From assembly GCF_002794355.1 (NCBI RefSeq), contig NZ_PGOI01000008.1, positions 62,001 through 126,000 on the forward strand: DNA of 64,000 nt, in the 5' to 3' direction. Both the position numbers and the translations under genes were made by a program. A model generated the notes under the pieces. The model saw nothing but the letters and a program-made list of their open reading frames with translations, ran no database searches and had not been told where the DNA came from. Below, one piece after another: positions 54,186 through 63,420 of this stretch (the first letter of the stretch is position 1; each line of letters opens with the position of its first letter). This DNA is from Pseudorhodobacter sp. MZDSW-24AT. Its GTDB lineage: Bacteria; Pseudomonadota; Alphaproteobacteria; Rhodobacterales; Rhodobacteraceae.

Positions 54186-54754
54186 CCCGTGTCCAGCCAC
54201 AACTGCCCGTTGCGATAGCCGCCCCGCCGCACATGGCCGGGCTGCCCCACTTCGGGAAAATCGGCCTGCAAGTCACGAAAGCGGTCGTTGCTGAGCACGG
54301 TGGCGCCCAGATGGCGCGCCGTGCGCAGGATCACTGGATCGGCGGGCTCGCCCTTGGGCACCACCAGCACCTGATCATCGGGCAACCCCAGCGCGCGGGC
54401 CAAGGGACCATCATCCAGATAGCGGCCCGCCAGTTTGTAACCCGCATTGGCATCGAAAATCACGCCGGGCTGATAGCCCTGATCGCGCAAGCGGCGCACC
54501 ACCGCTTGCACCGTCTCCAACCGGGGCGTGTCGCCGTTCCAATGCATGATGTTGGACCCATCCACCACGATGGGCCGCAGCCCCCCACGTGGCGCCTGGC
54601 GTGTTTCCCGCCGGGGCAGCAGCAGCGCAACCAGCGCCGCCACGGCCGCGAGCAAGGCAAGCAACACCGGCGCCGACTCATGGCGCCCCGTCAGGCCATA
54701 GCCCACCAAGGCCGCCAACACCGACATTCCGAACAGGACAAAAGGCATTCTCAT
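54182..54754 (-). CDS. Membrane-anchored NYN/PIN-type ribonuclease-like protein
   Basis: A 190-residue protein. Two hydrophobic helices (about residues 3-21 and 28-46) anchor it, then [15 protein letters not shown] begins an NYN/Zc3h12a-like PIN domain. Acidic residues of the presumed metal site are Asp in VVDGSNIM, Asp in [10 protein letters not shown] and the pair in [10 protein letters not shown], the normal arrangement for this RNase superfamily. Expected to cleave RNA at the inner face of the membrane, but no target can be inferred. It converges on uvrB, sharing a few bases at the stops. It appears complete. Confidence 0.8.
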   Translation of the reverse strand: MRMPFVLFGMSVLAALVGYGLTGRHESAPVLLALLAAVAALVALLLPRRETRQAPRGGLRPIVVDGSNIMHWNGDTPRLETVQAVVRRLRDQGYQPGVIFDANAGYKLAGRYLDDGPLARALGLPDDQVLVVPKGEPADPVILRTARHLGATVLSNDRFRDLQADFPEVGQPGHVRRGGYRNGQLWLDTG

Positions 54755-54894
54755 GACAGCAGCCTAACCCCGCGCGCCCCGCGGCACCAAGGCGGAAATG
54801 CAGCGGATTTTAGGCATCGGCTCTTGGAACAGCGGGCAATATTCATTACCCCTTAAAACAGATGCCCTTTCATGGCCCCAAGGCAGGACCACGC

Positions 54895-55104
54895 GTGCTC
54901 AAGAAATTCATCGACCCGAACCACCCGTTCTTTGCCAATGCGCTGGTGCGCTGGCTTTCCGCCGCGCTGCCGGTGCTTTGGGCGGGGTTCGAATTCATCA
55001 ATGGCAGCCCCGGCTGGGGGCTGGCCTTCGCCGCGCTCGGCGCGCTTGCGTTCTGGGTGCTGATCGTCCGTGGGCCGGACAAACCCGCCGACCGTCAGGA
55101 TTAG
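54895..55104 (+). CDS. Small two-helix membrane protein
   Basis: A 69-residue protein from GTG 54895, preceded by GCAGGAC at suitable spacing; an ATG at 54862 would add 11 less plausible residues. A charged start (LKKFIDPNHPFFANALVR) is followed by two hydrophobic segments (WLSAALPVLWAGFEFI and WGLAFAALGALAFWVLIV). The family is widespread in Rhodobacteraceae as a hypothetical protein, to my recollection, with no known role. It is tail to tail with the ParA-like gene. Confidence 0.6.
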   Translation: MLKKFIDPNHPFFANALVRWLSAALPVLWAGFEFINGSPGWGLAFAALGALAFWVLIVRGPDKPADRQD

Positions 55105-55136
55105 GCGCCGCCGGGACCACAACGCCCGAAGGGCCG

Positions 55137-55763
55137 TCAGCCCTCCAGCCGCGTCAGAACCTCGCGCGCCAATGCGGCGATCTCTGTGGCGGCCGGGCTG
55201 CGGCCGGCTTCGGCCACGCCAAGCCCCTGCCCCATCGTCTCGGCATAGGCGACCCGCTGGCCCAGACGCGCGGCCGCCACCTCGGCCAAATCGCCCGCCG
55301 CCGTGGCGACCTCTTCGCCCAGCCGCGTGCCCGCCTTGCAGCGGTTCAGCACGATCAGCGTGGGCCGGCGTTCCCGCGCGGCCAGATCCAGCACCCCATC
55401 GGTGGCCCACAAATCCACATGGCTCGCCGCGACCGGGATCAGCACCAGTGCGGCCTCACGCAAGGCAGGCCGCAGATCGGCGTCGATCTTGGGCGGCGTG
55501 TCGATGATCACGATGTCATGGGTTTTGCGCAGCTTTTCACATTCATAGCCCACGCCCCAAGCACTGGCGGTTGACAGATCCATCCCCGGGTCACCCAACC
55601 GATCCCGCCGCGCCATGAACCAGCGGCCCAAGGAACCCTGCGGATCGGTGTCGAGCAAAGCGACGCTCACCCCCTGCCGCACGAGTTCGACCGCCAGATT
55701 GACCGAAAGCGTGGTCTTGCCCGACCCACCCTTCTGCTGCGCGACCGTGATGACCTGCCCCAT
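55137..55763 (-). CDS. ParA-family ATPase
   Basis: Deviant-Walker ATPase of 208 residues, of the ParA/MinD superfamily. The N-terminal QQKGGSGKTTLSVNLAVEL carries the signature-lysine P-loop (KGGSGKTT), switch I is LLDTDPQGSLGRWF and switch II VIIDTPPKIDADL. No ParB-like partner or centromere-type repeats are adjacent, so this is an orphan of the type that positions protein or chemosensory cargo rather than a chromosome-segregation pair. The ATG at 55763 follows GGGAGGGCG. A longer start at 55853 would add an unconserved tail. Confidence 0.85.
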   Translation of the reverse strand: MGQVITVAQQKGGSGKTTLSVNLAVELVRQGVSVALLDTDPQGSLGRWFMARRDRLGDPGMDLSTASAWGVGYECEKLRKTHDIVIIDTPPKIDADLRPALREAALVLIPVAASHVDLWATDGVLDLAARERRPTLIVLNRCKAGTRLGEEVATAAGDLAEVAAARLGQRVAYAETMGQGLGVAEAGRSPAATEIAALAREVLTRLEG

Positions 55764-55839
55764 GACGCCCTCCCGTTGCTGCGCTGCAGCATAGGGTGAT
55801 TCGCGGGGGAGGGATAGGGGGCTAAAGGTCATGCCAACT

Positions 55840-56542
55840 CTAGTGGCGCGCATCTTTCTTGATGATTAGGTCCAATTCAGAATAGCTATAATTAATTAGG
55901 TCTAGTGTATAGGCAGCCATATAAACTGGGACTTTGTTTATTTCAACAAATCTTGGAGTAACAGGAATCTTTACAATTGAACCGCTGCGATCAGGAACGT
56001 CCCCAAGTCTCAAGTATGGCTCGACCTCTTCCGCATGTGAGAAATATCCAGTTGCCTGAACAATATCACCCTTATTCACCTCGAATATCCCCGAAGCGGG
56101 GATAGCTTTCCCTACTTCAAAAATATGACAATTTTCCAAAGATATGTGCGAATCAAGATGAACTTCTCCAAAAAAAGTCCGCAAGAGGACCTTTCATCAA
56201 AGTGTAATTTGGAAGGCTCTGGTATCCGGGCCTAGCATGAGTATCTCTATTTCGTGAGTGCATCAGGTAATTTATAATGCCACCACACCGCGAGCTTCTC
56301 CAATATTTAACTCGACAAAATGTTCCTACCGCAGGCCCTTTCACGTTTTTCGCAAAACCCTCGAATTTTCCAAAGTATCGATCTTGCGCGACCAAAAAAT
56401 CTCGCCAAAACCTACGAAATTTCTCCGTACCAAAAGCTCCAGTAAGGTCATTGAATATATCGCCACAGTCCTCGGCATCGACTCGCAAAATCTCGGCGAA
56501 ATCAGCTAAAGATGTGGCGGTTGAATATTCACTCACCCCCAA
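55840..56542 (-). pseudogene. Unknown AT-rich gene broken at a T7 homopolymer
   Basis: Two frames form one gene. The first (56542 to 56153) starts [20 protein letters not shown] and ends out of frame after PLADFFWRSSS. The second (56184 to 55840) continues EVHLDSHISLENCHIFEVGK and ends LDLIIKKDARH. They meet at a run of seven T on the minus strand (56170-56176); six T would give PLADFFGEVHLD and a single protein of about 230 residues. AT-rich codons contrast with both neighbours, so it is probably acquired. Family unknown. It could be a true pseudogene, a phase-variable or slippage-expressed gene, or a sequencing artefact. Confidence 0.6.
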
Positions 56543-57438
56543 ATGCCCTCAAACTCCCGCCATTCCCCCTTGCTCATCCCGCTGTCTTCCTGCGTCACCA
56601 CCTCTCCGGCCAGACGCCGTTTCAGAACGGCGATGGCCTTCGCGCTCAGCGTCACCCCTCCCATCCGGTAATCCTCGAAAGCGGCAAAGGCCAAAGGCAC
56701 CCAGTCCTTCACGCAGGCCGCGATGGCCTCGGCATAGACGCGGATTTCGTATTGCGCATGGGCGTCGGCGCGCAGGCGCAGGAAGTGAAACAGGTTGTGC
56801 AGGTCGGTTTTCCAGTACCACTGGGTATAGGTGTTCATCGGCAGGTTCATCCGCGCGAGTTCCCGCGCAAGTCCCTGCTGGCCCTCTTGGCTCAGCATCT
56901 GCTCATAGCTGTCAAAGGCCTGGCCCGCGTCGCGCTTGAGCACTTCGAGCACCCGGGCGGCCTCGGCCCCTTGCAGCACCGCGCCGCGCCCCTGATTGTT
57001 GACCGTGCTTTGCGCGGCCAGCTGCTCGGGCGCGGGGATGTAGAATTCGCGGTCCAGAATGGAGTAGCGGGCCGAGTATTCGTTCACATTGGCGGTGCGG
57101 TGGCGAATCCACTGGCGGGCGACAAAGACCGGCAGCTTCACATGCAGCTTGATCTCGCACATCTCGAAGGGGGTGGAATGCCAGTGCCGCATCAGATAGC
57201 GGATCAGCCCTTCGTCATTCGAGACATGTTTGGTGCCCGCGCCGTAACTCACCCGCGCGGCCTGCACGATGGCGGCATCGTCGCCCATATAGTCGATCAC
57301 CCGGATGAAGCCGTGATCCAGCACCTCCTGCGCGCGGTAGAGATGCGCCTCCATCCCCTCGGACACGGCGCGCAAGGTGGGGCGCGGGGTGCTGCGGGCA
57401 GCCTCGATTTCGGCGATCTGGTCAGGGGAAAGCGGCAT
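56533..57438 (-). CDS. thyX: Flavin-dependent thymidylate synthase
   Basis: FAD- and NADPH-dependent enzyme converting dUMP to dTMP using methylenetetrahydrofolate, 301 residues. The ThyX signature RHRxxSxNExSxRY appears as [14 protein letters not shown] near residue 120; other conserved parts are [20 protein letters not shown] near 65 and [20 protein letters not shown] near 225. The ATG at 57438 gives a typical length; the frame is open upstream but overlaps the divergent glyoxalase gene. Its 3' end overlaps the start of the AT-rich broken gene by 10 bases, an unusual contact suggesting that gene was inserted there. Confidence 0.95.
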   Translation of the reverse strand: MPLSPDQIAEIEAARSTPRPTLRAVSEGMEAHLYRAQEVLDHGFIRVIDYMGDDAAIVQAARVSYGAGTKHVSNDEGLIRYLMRHWHSTPFEMCEIKLHVKLPVFVARQWIRHRTANVNEYSARYSILDREFYIPAPEQLAAQSTVNNQGRGAVLQGAEAARVLEVLKRDAGQAFDSYEQMLSQEGQQGLARELARMNLPMNTYTQWYWKTDLHNLFHFLRLRADAHAQYEIRVYAEAIAACVKDWVPLAFAAFEDYRMGGVTLSAKAIAVLKRRLAGEVVTQEDSGMSKGEWREFEGIWG

Positions 57439-57607
57439 GAGAGGGGGCCTTTCGAATCCGGTCACGTCCGGCAGGTAAACACCATTTGCGGGCATAATCC
57501 TAGATGCGCAGGACTTTGCCGCATGACCCAGAGCATTTCTGCCCCGCACCCTCGCCTTTCCCGCCCAGCACGCTAAGATGCCCGTCCAACCGATAGGAGA
57601 CTGACAG

Positions 57608-58036
57608 ATGGCATTGAAATATCTGCACACCATGGTCCGCGTTCTGGACCTTGAGGCCTCGATGGCCTTCTACCGCCTCTTGGGGCTGGAAGAAACCAAG
57701 CGGCATGACAGCGAAAAGGGCCGCTTCTCGCTGATTTTCATGGCCCCTCCCGGTCAGCCGGAGTGCCCGGTCGAGCTGACCTACAACTGGGATGGCGATG
57801 ACGGCCTGCCCTCGGACAGCCGCCATTTTGGCCATCTGGCCTATGAGGTCGACAACATCTACGACACCTGCGCTCATCTGCAGGCCAATGGCGTGGTGAT
57901 CAACCGCCCGCCGCGCGATGGCCGCATGGCCTTTGTCCGCAGCCCCGACAATGTCTCGATCGAGCTGTTGCAAAAGGGCGAAGCCCTTGCCCCGGCCGAA
58001 CCTTGGGCCAGCATGGAAAACACCGGTCACTGGTAA
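57608..58036 (+). CDS. gloA: Glyoxalase I (lactoylglutathione lyase)
   Basis: VOC-fold metalloenzyme of 142 residues, detoxifying methylglyoxal as its glutathione hemithioacetal. The two beta-alpha-beta-beta-beta modules supply the metal ligands: His in [19 protein letters not shown], Glu in [10 protein letters not shown], His in [20 protein letters not shown] and Glu in [13 protein letters not shown]. Length matches the E. coli enzyme (135). TAGGAGACTGAC precedes the ATG. A 13-bp stem-loop follows 16 bases after the stop. Confidence 0.92.
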   Translation: MALKYLHTMVRVLDLEASMAFYRLLGLEETKRHDSEKGRFSLIFMAPPGQPECPVELTYNWDGDDGLPSDSRHFGHLAYEVDNIYDTCAHLQANGVVINRPPRDGRMAFVRSPDNVSIELLQKGEALAPAEPWASMENTGHW

Positions 58037-58052
58037 CAGCCGCGCGCCAAGC

Positions 58053-58083
58053 CTTACACCGGGGCGCCCTGCCCCGGTGTAAG
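58053..58083 (+). terminator. Stem-loop after gloA
   Basis: CTTACACCGGGGC and GCCCCGGTGTAAG pair perfectly over 13 bp around a five-base loop, 16 bases past the gloA stop. Only an A-rich stretch follows, so termination may be Rho-assisted or the hairpin may serve mRNA stability. Confidence 0.7.
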
Positions 58084-58089
58084 AAAGAT

Positions 58090-58170
58090 GAGTATTTGGA
58101 AAAGGTGCAAATCCAACAGCCGCTGGATTTGCACCTTTCTTAAATACTCCCGCCGGAGGCGCCTGTCGGG
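58090..58170. repeat. Palindromic intergenic repeat element between gloA and soxG
   Basis: The inner arms AAAGGTGCAAATCCA (58101-58115) and TGGATTTGCACCTTT (58124-58138) are exact complements, enclosed by outer arms GAGTATTT and AAATACTC. The right side continues into CCCGCCGGAGGCGCCTGTCG, matching the core of the elements at 3.6 and 62.0 kb. It separates two convergent genes and could serve as a bidirectional terminator. Confidence 0.75.
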
Positions 58171-58185
58171 TCCGCCGCGCTGCGT

Positions 58186-58722
58186 TTAGAAGCTGCGCGC
58201 CGCCACCTTCACCATCGCCTCCTCGATCTCATGCCACGCCGTGCGCGCCATGGACCGAAAGGTCATCAGCGTGAAGCTGTCCGCGCCTTCCGCGATCAGG
58301 ACCAAAGGCATATGGCCGAGGCCCGTGCGAAACACCTGCCCGCGCGCCGTGCCGCGCAGATCCAGCGGCACCAGACGCGCCAGCACCTCGACTGTCGGGG
58401 GGCCGGTCAGCGTCAGCGTGACCCAGGCATCAGACTGATCGGTCACCGCGGCCAAGCCGTTCAGAGCCGCGAGCCGCTCGGGCGCGGCGCCGCCGATCAG
58501 GAAAGCCAGATCGCGTCCGGCCCAGACCAGACGCGCCGCGCCACCCTCGCTCACAGTGTTGGGCGCGGGAAAGGCCAGTCCCAGCTCTGCGCCCACCGCC
58601 GCCGCCTGTCCCGGAAAGGGCGCAAGCGCGGTGATGGTCAGGGCCGCCGCTTCGGCCAGCGTGCATCCGGCATGGGTCACAGCCACCGCCCCCAGCGCGG
58701 GCTTTGCAATCAGGTCAGGCAC
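58186..58722 (-). CDS. soxG: Sarcosine oxidase gamma subunit
   Basis: Gamma subunit (178 residues) of heterotetrameric sarcosine oxidase, a structural subunit helping assemble the folate-binding region. Recognisable from LARLVPLDLRGTARGQVFRTGLGHMPL-type sequence near residue 110-140 and the position of the gene after soxA. GTG at 58722 overlaps the soxA stop by eight bases (GTGCCTGA). The gamma subunits are weakly conserved, so the call leans on gene order. It is the last gene of the unit and faces the palindromic element. Confidence 0.85.
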   Translation of the reverse strand: MPDLIAKPALGAVAVTHAGCTLAEAAALTITALAPFPGQAAAVGAELGLAFPAPNTVSEGGAARLVWAGRDLAFLIGGAAPERLAALNGLAAVTDQSDAWVTLTLTGPPTVEVLARLVPLDLRGTARGQVFRTGLGHMPLVLIAEGADSFTLMTFRSMARTAWHEIEEAMVKVAARSF

Positions 58723-61633
58723 GCAGCTTCTCCCCTTTCGGATCGTGGAACACCGGGCTGGTCACCGTGCACAGCACATCCACCCCGCGCAAGCGGTCCA
58801 CCAGCCGCACCGTCTCGCCATGCCGCGCGCGGCCATTCGCAAGAAAGCCAAGGGCCAGATGGCTGTGCAGCGTTGGCGAATAGCCCACCGAGGTCACATA
58901 GCCTGCCGAGGTTTCCCGCCCCAGATCCACGCCTTGCGCAAAAAGATGCGCGCCCGCCGTGATCACGTCATCGCTCAGCGGCTTCAGCCCCACCATCTGC
59001 GCCCGCGCGGCCCCCTGCATCCCCGGCCGCATCGCCGCCGCCTTGCCGATACAGTCCTTTTTGCCGCTGACCATCTTTTCCATGCCGATGTCAAAGGCCG
59101 TCACGCGGCCATGAATCTCGGCATGGGTGATGAACCCTTTCTCGATCCTGAGCACGTTCAGCGCTTCCATCCCATAGGGTCCGCCGCCCATCGTCTCGGC
59201 CCGCGCCACAAGATCGCGGAACAGGGCCTCGCCAAAGCGGGTGGGCACCGCCAGCTCATAGCCTTCCTCGCCCGAGAAGGAGATGCGGAAGAGCCGCCCC
59301 GCCACCCCCTGCACCGTCACCGGCGCACAGCCCATGAAGCCAAGCTCTGGCGCCCGGCCCAAGGCGCTGGCCACCAGCGCCCGCGCCTGTGGCCCTGCAA
59401 TCGCGAATTGCGCCCAAGCCTCGGTGACCGAGACAAAGCGCAGCTGCCACCCGGCGCAAAACGCCTGGTGCACGAAGTCCAGATGCCGCATCACCAGCCC
59501 CGCCGCGGCGGTGGTGGTGGTGATCAGCCAGTGCTGCGCGCCCAGTCGCGCACAGGTGCCATCGTCCAGCACATGGCCATCTTCACGCAGCATCAGCCCA
59601 TAGCGCACCTTGCCCACCGGCAGGGTCGACATCGTGTTGCTGTAGACGAAATCCAGAAAGCGCGCCGCATCCGGGCCTTGCACGTCGATCTTGCCAAGGG
59701 TGGAGACATCGCTCACCCCCACCGTCTCGCGCACCATGCGCACCTCGCGGTCGCAAGCCTCGCGCCAGGTGGTCTCCTGCGGCTTGGGGAAATAGCTCGG
59801 CCGATACCACAGCCCCGCCTCGACCATCGGCGCCGCGCGGTCGCGGCTGGCCTGATCACTGGTCAGGAACCGTTGCGGCGCAAAGCCTGCCCCGCGCCCG
59901 CCTGCCCCCATCGCGGCAATCGACACCGGCGTATAGGGCGGGCGGAAGGTGGTGGTCCCGGTTTCGGGAATGCCGCGCCCGGTGGCATCGGCCAGCACTG
60001 CCAGCGCCGCCACATTCGAGCTTTTGCCCTGATCGGGGGCCATGCCTTGGGTGGTGTAGCGCTTCATATGCTCGACGCTGCGAAAGCCTTCCTGCGCCGC
60101 CAGCGTCACATCCTTGACCGTCACATCATTGGCGAAATCAAGCCAAGCGCGGCCCTTGCCCGGCACCGTCCACAAGGGCGCGATGCGATAGGGCGCGTCT
60201 TCCGCCCGTGGCAGATCGAGCGCGCCCCCGTCGCGGCCCAGCGCGGCCAGGCTCTCGCGCGCGGCTTCGGCGCCCGAGGCGAGGCAGGCATGGGTGGAAA
60301 AGCTCCCCGCCGCGGCCCCCGCCACCCGCATCCCGGGCACCGCGCCTTCCATCGGCACGAAAGCCGCAAGCTCGTCGGACCAGCGCGGGCGGCCATTGCG
60401 ATGGCAGGTCAGATGCACCGCCGGGTTCCAGCCGCCCGAAACGCCAAGGCAGTCCACCTCCAGCGCATGCACGCGGCCCTCATGGGCAAAGCTGAGGCTG
60501 TGCAGTCCCATGCGGCCGCGCGCGCGCAGCACGGTCGCGCCCTTGTGGACGGGGATGCCCGGCTCATCGGGGGCGTCGGGCCGCGAGTCGAGGATCGCCA
60601 CCACCTCGACCCCGGCGGCCTTCAGGCTGCGGGCGGTGGCGCGCACGGACCCGTTGTTGGCAAACAGCGCCACCCGCTTGCCGGGGCTCACGCCATAGCG
60701 GTTCAGATAGGTGGCAAGGCTCCCGGCCAGCATCACCCCGGGGCGGTCATTGTCCTGAAAGGCGATGCCGCGCTCCAGCGCACCCGCCGCCAGAATGCTG
60801 CGCTTGGCCACGATGCGCCAGAAGCATTCGCGCGGCAGGTTCGGGCGCGGGCTGCGGTGCAGGCCCACGCGCTCCAGCGCGCCATAGGTGCCGTCGTCAT
60901 AGGCACCGGTCACGGTGGTTCGCGGCATCAGGCGCAGGTTGGGCAGGCTCGCAAGCTCGGCCAGCACCGCCGCCGTCCAATCGGCGGCGGGCATGCCGTC
61001 GATCTGGCCCTCATCCGACAACAGCCGCCCGCCCATCTCGGCGGACTCGTCGCACAGGATCACATCCGCGCCCGCCCGCGCCGCCACCAGCGCCGCCATG
61101 AGTCCGGCGGGCCCGGCGCCGATCACCAAAAGGTCGCAATGCGCCCAGGCCTTTTCATAGACGCCTTCGTCATGCTTGCCCGACAGGCGGCCAAGCCCTG
61201 CGGCGCGGCGGATCAAGGGCTCATAAATGCCTTCCCAGAACCGGCGCGGCCACATGAAGGTCTTGTAATAGAACCCGGCGGACAAGAACGGCGCGGCAAG
61301 GTCGTTCACCTCCAGAAGATCGAGGCTCAGGCTGGGCCAGCGGTTCTGGCTGCGCGCGACCAGGCCTTCAAACAGCTCCTGCACCGTCGCTCGGGTGTTG
61401 GGGGTCTGGTTGGCAGGCCCCACAACCTCGACCAGCGCATTGGGCTCTTCCGACCCTGCCGTCAGGATTCCGCGCGGGCGGTGATACTTGAAACTGCGCC
61501 CCACCACCCGCACGTCATTGGCGATCAAGGCCGAGGCCAGCGTATCGCCGCGATAGCCGGCGTAAGGACGGCCATCAAAGGTGAATGTCACCGGCCGCGT
61601 GCGGTCGATGCGCCCCTTGCCGTCAATCCTCAT
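58715..61633 (-). CDS. soxA: Sarcosine oxidase alpha subunit
   Basis: Large subunit of 972 residues. The N-terminal part contains a 2Fe-2S-like ferredoxin fold remnant (VTFTFDGRPYAGYRGDTLAS), the NAD-binding Rossmann motif VIGAGPAGLMAALVAARAGA near 170 and a second nucleotide site. The C-terminal 380 residues are an aminomethyltransferase-like (GcvT-type) domain that binds tetrahydrofolate and captures the methyl group as methylenetetrahydrofolate (EGYELAVPTRFGEALFRDLV near 800). The ATG at 61633 overlaps soxD (ATGA). Length agrees with characterised alpha subunits (about 965). Confidence 0.95.
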   Translation of the reverse strand: MRIDGKGRIDRTRPVTFTFDGRPYAGYRGDTLASALIANDVRVVGRSFKYHRPRGILTAGSEEPNALVEVVGPANQTPNTRATVQELFEGLVARSQNRWPSLSLDLLEVNDLAAPFLSAGFYYKTFMWPRRFWEGIYEPLIRRAAGLGRLSGKHDEGVYEKAWAHCDLLVIGAGPAGLMAALVAARAGADVILCDESAEMGGRLLSDEGQIDGMPAADWTAAVLAELASLPNLRLMPRTTVTGAYDDGTYGALERVGLHRSPRPNLPRECFWRIVAKRSILAAGALERGIAFQDNDRPGVMLAGSLATYLNRYGVSPGKRVALFANNGSVRATARSLKAAGVEVVAILDSRPDAPDEPGIPVHKGATVLRARGRMGLHSLSFAHEGRVHALEVDCLGVSGGWNPAVHLTCHRNGRPRWSDELAAFVPMEGAVPGMRVAGAAAGSFSTHACLASGAEAARESLAALGRDGGALDLPRAEDAPYRIAPLWTVPGKGRAWLDFANDVTVKDVTLAAQEGFRSVEHMKRYTTQGMAPDQGKSSNVAALAVLADATGRGIPETGTTTFRPPYTPVSIAAMGAGGRGAGFAPQRFLTSDQASRDRAAPMVEAGLWYRPSYFPKPQETTWREACDREVRMVRETVGVSDVSTLGKIDVQGPDAARFLDFVYSNTMSTLPVGKVRYGLMLREDGHVLDDGTCARLGAQHWLITTTTAAAGLVMRHLDFVHQAFCAGWQLRFVSVTEAWAQFAIAGPQARALVASALGRAPELGFMGCAPVTVQGVAGRLFRISFSGEEGYELAVPTRFGEALFRDLVARAETMGGGPYGMEALNVLRIEKGFITHAEIHGRVTAFDIGMEKMVSGKKDCIGKAAAMRPGMQGAARAQMVGLKPLSDDVITAGAHLFAQGVDLGRETSAGYVTSVGYSPTLHSHLALGFLANGRARHGETVRLVDRLRGVDVLCTVTSPVFHDPKGEKLRA

Positions 61634-61908
61634 CGTGCCTCCTCCGCCGCATCCGCAGCGGACACCGCGTCAACCGCCAAGATCTCATGCGTCACCGTAT
61701 TGCGTGTCACCTTGAGCCAAGACCCACAGCCCTGTTCGTGATACCACAGGTCCTGCGTGACCCCGGCAGGGTTGTCGCGCAGATGCAGATACTCATCCCA
61801 TGCCTCGGGGGGCGCGTCTGCCGCCGGGCGGTCCAGATAGACCGCGGCCCCGTAGTAATAGAACTCGCGCCGGTCGCGCGGGCCGCAGAGCGGGCAGGTC
61901 AGGCGCAT
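61630..61908 (-). CDS. soxD: Sarcosine oxidase delta subunit
   Basis: Zinc-binding delta subunit of 92 residues. The N-terminal CPLCGPRDRREFYYYGAA supplies two cysteines and the later QDLWYHEQGCGSWLKVTRN a histidine and a cysteine, the zinc site of known structures. It is coupled to soxA by overlapping start and stop. It lies 180 bases after soxB, the gap being filled by a palindromic element, so the sox genes form soxB and soxDAG groups rather than one tight cluster. Confidence 0.93.
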   Translation of the reverse strand: MRLTCPLCGPRDRREFYYYGAAVYLDRPAADAPPEAWDEYLHLRDNPAGVTQDLWYHEQGCGSWLKVTRNTVTHEILAVDAVSAADAAEEAR

Positions 61909-61975
61909 CTTGAAAAGCCTTTCGCTGTGTCAAAGGGCGCAAGGGGCGCTGCCCCTCGGCCTGCGGCCTCACCCC

Positions 61976-62049
61976 GGGATATTTGGACCAAGATAAAGGC
62001 ATGACGTGCTTTTATCTTGGCAAAAATATCCCCGCCGGAGGCTCCCGCA
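61976..62049. repeat. Palindromic intergenic repeat between soxB and soxD
   Basis: The inner arms CCAAGATAAA (61988-61997) and TTTATCTTGG (62011-62020) and outer arms GGGATATTT (61976-61984) and AAATATCCC (62024-62032) are exact complements. The right flank CCGCCGGAGGCTCCCGC matches the 3.6-kb inverted repeat and the 58.1-kb element. It lies within the sox transcription unit. Confidence 0.8.
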
Positions 62050-62088
62050 GGTGGCGCAAATCTGAGAGGGGACAAGACCATCGCGCCC

Positions 62089-63339
62089 TCAATGCAGGTT
62101 GTGTTGGCTGCCGGTGCCTTCTTCGTCCAGAAGATGCCCCGTCGCAAAGCGGTCGAGCCGGAACCGCGCGGCGACCGGATGGCTTTCGCCCGTCGCCATC
62201 AGATGCGCCATGCACCAGCCGCTGGCGGGCACCGCCTTGAAGCCGCCATAGTTCCAGCCCGCGTCGACAAACAGCCCGGCCACCGGCGTGCGGTCAATGA
62301 TGGGTGAGCCGTCTGGCGTCATGTCCATGATCCCGCCCCAAGAGCGCAGCACCCGGGCGCGGCCGATCATTGGCATCAAGGTCATGCCGGCTTCCATCAC
62401 ATGTTCCACCATCGGCAGGTTGCCGCGCGCGGCGTAGCTTGCGTAGAAATCGAGATCCCCCCCGAACACCAGCCCGCCCTTGTCGGACTGGCTGATGTAG
62501 AAATGCCCCATGCCAAAGCTGATCACATGGTCGATCACCGGTTTCAGCCCTTCGGTCACGAAGGCCTGCAGCACATGCGACTCGATCGGGAGCCGCAGCC
62601 CGGCCATCGCCGCCACCTGACTGGAACGGCCCGCCACCACCATCCCCACCTTGCGCGCGCGGATCGCCCCGCGCGTGGTCTGCACGCCGGTCACCCGCCC
62701 GTCGACCACATCTATTCCCGTCACCTCGCAATTCTGGATCAGGTCCACCCCGCGCCGGTCCGCCGCCCGCGCATAGCCCCAAGCCACCGCATCATGCCGC
62801 GCCGTGCCCCCGCGCGGGTGCAACAGCCCGCCATAGATCGGGAACCGCGTGTTGTCATAATCCAGATAGGGCAGCAGCTCGCGCACCCCCTCGCGGTCCA
62901 GCAGCACCGCATCATCGCCTTGATTGATCATCGCATTGCCGCGCCGGGCAAAGGCATCGCGCTGGCCATCGGAATGGAACAGGTTGATCAGACCGCGCTG
63001 GCTGTGCATCACGTTGTAGTTCAGCTCGGCCTCCAGCCCTTCCCACAGTTTCAGACTGTGTGAATAGAACTCGGAATTGCCCGGCAAGAAGTAATTCGCC
63101 CGCACGATCGTGGTGTTGCGCCCGATATTGCCCGAGCCCAGATAGCCTTTTTCCAGCACCGCGATATTGGTCAGCCCGTGGTTCTTCGCCAGATAATAGG
63201 CCGTCGCCAGCCCATGCCCGCCGCCGCCGATGATGACGGCGTCATAAGCGGCCTTGGGCGCCGGATCGCGCCACGCAGGCGCCCACCCGGTGTTGCCCCG
63301 CAGCCCCTGAGCCAAGACCTTCCAGCCGGAATAGCGCAT
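62089..63339 (-). CDS. soxB: Sarcosine oxidase beta subunit
   Basis: Catalytic subunit of 416 residues, demethylating sarcosine to glycine with release of hydrogen peroxide. FAD-binding Rossmann motif AVIIGGGGHGLATAYYLAK near residue 34; the GGTARHDAVAWGYARAAD segment near 178 carries the histidine that covalently binds FMN in characterised enzymes; the C-terminal WGGIMDMTPDGSPIIDRTP and GWNYGGFKAVPASGW close the active site. The ATG at 63339 follows GGAAGG; a longer frame from 63375 is not needed. First gene of the sox group. Confidence 0.95.
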   Translation of the reverse strand: MRYSGWKVLAQGLRGNTGWAPAWRDPAPKAAYDAVIIGGGGHGLATAYYLAKNHGLTNIAVLEKGYLGSGNIGRNTTIVRANYFLPGNSEFYSHSLKLWEGLEAELNYNVMHSQRGLINLFHSDGQRDAFARRGNAMINQGDDAVLLDREGVRELLPYLDYDNTRFPIYGGLLHPRGGTARHDAVAWGYARAADRRGVDLIQNCEVTGIDVVDGRVTGVQTTRGAIRARKVGMVVAGRSSQVAAMAGLRLPIESHVLQAFVTEGLKPVIDHVISFGMGHFYISQSDKGGLVFGGDLDFYASYAARGNLPMVEHVMEAGMTLMPMIGRARVLRSWGGIMDMTPDGSPIIDRTPVAGLFVDAGWNYGGFKAVPASGWCMAHLMATGESHPVAARFRLDRFATGHLLDEEGTGSQHNLH

Positions 63340-63420
63340 CGCAGACCTTCCCCACCCCCGTGCCTCTGACGGCACTTAAACCGGGTCCGCGGCAGATAAT
63401 CAAGGATCAAGCGCCCGACC

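Noticed and set aside
55137-55763. Chromosome-partition parAB locus
   Set aside because: Only a ParA-like ATPase is present; there is no ParB gene or centromere-like repeat, so no partition system is claimed.
58556-61741. 1061-codon plus-strand open frame
   Set aside because: It is antisense to soxA, which has full family motifs and correct operon overlaps; the codons are of shadow type.
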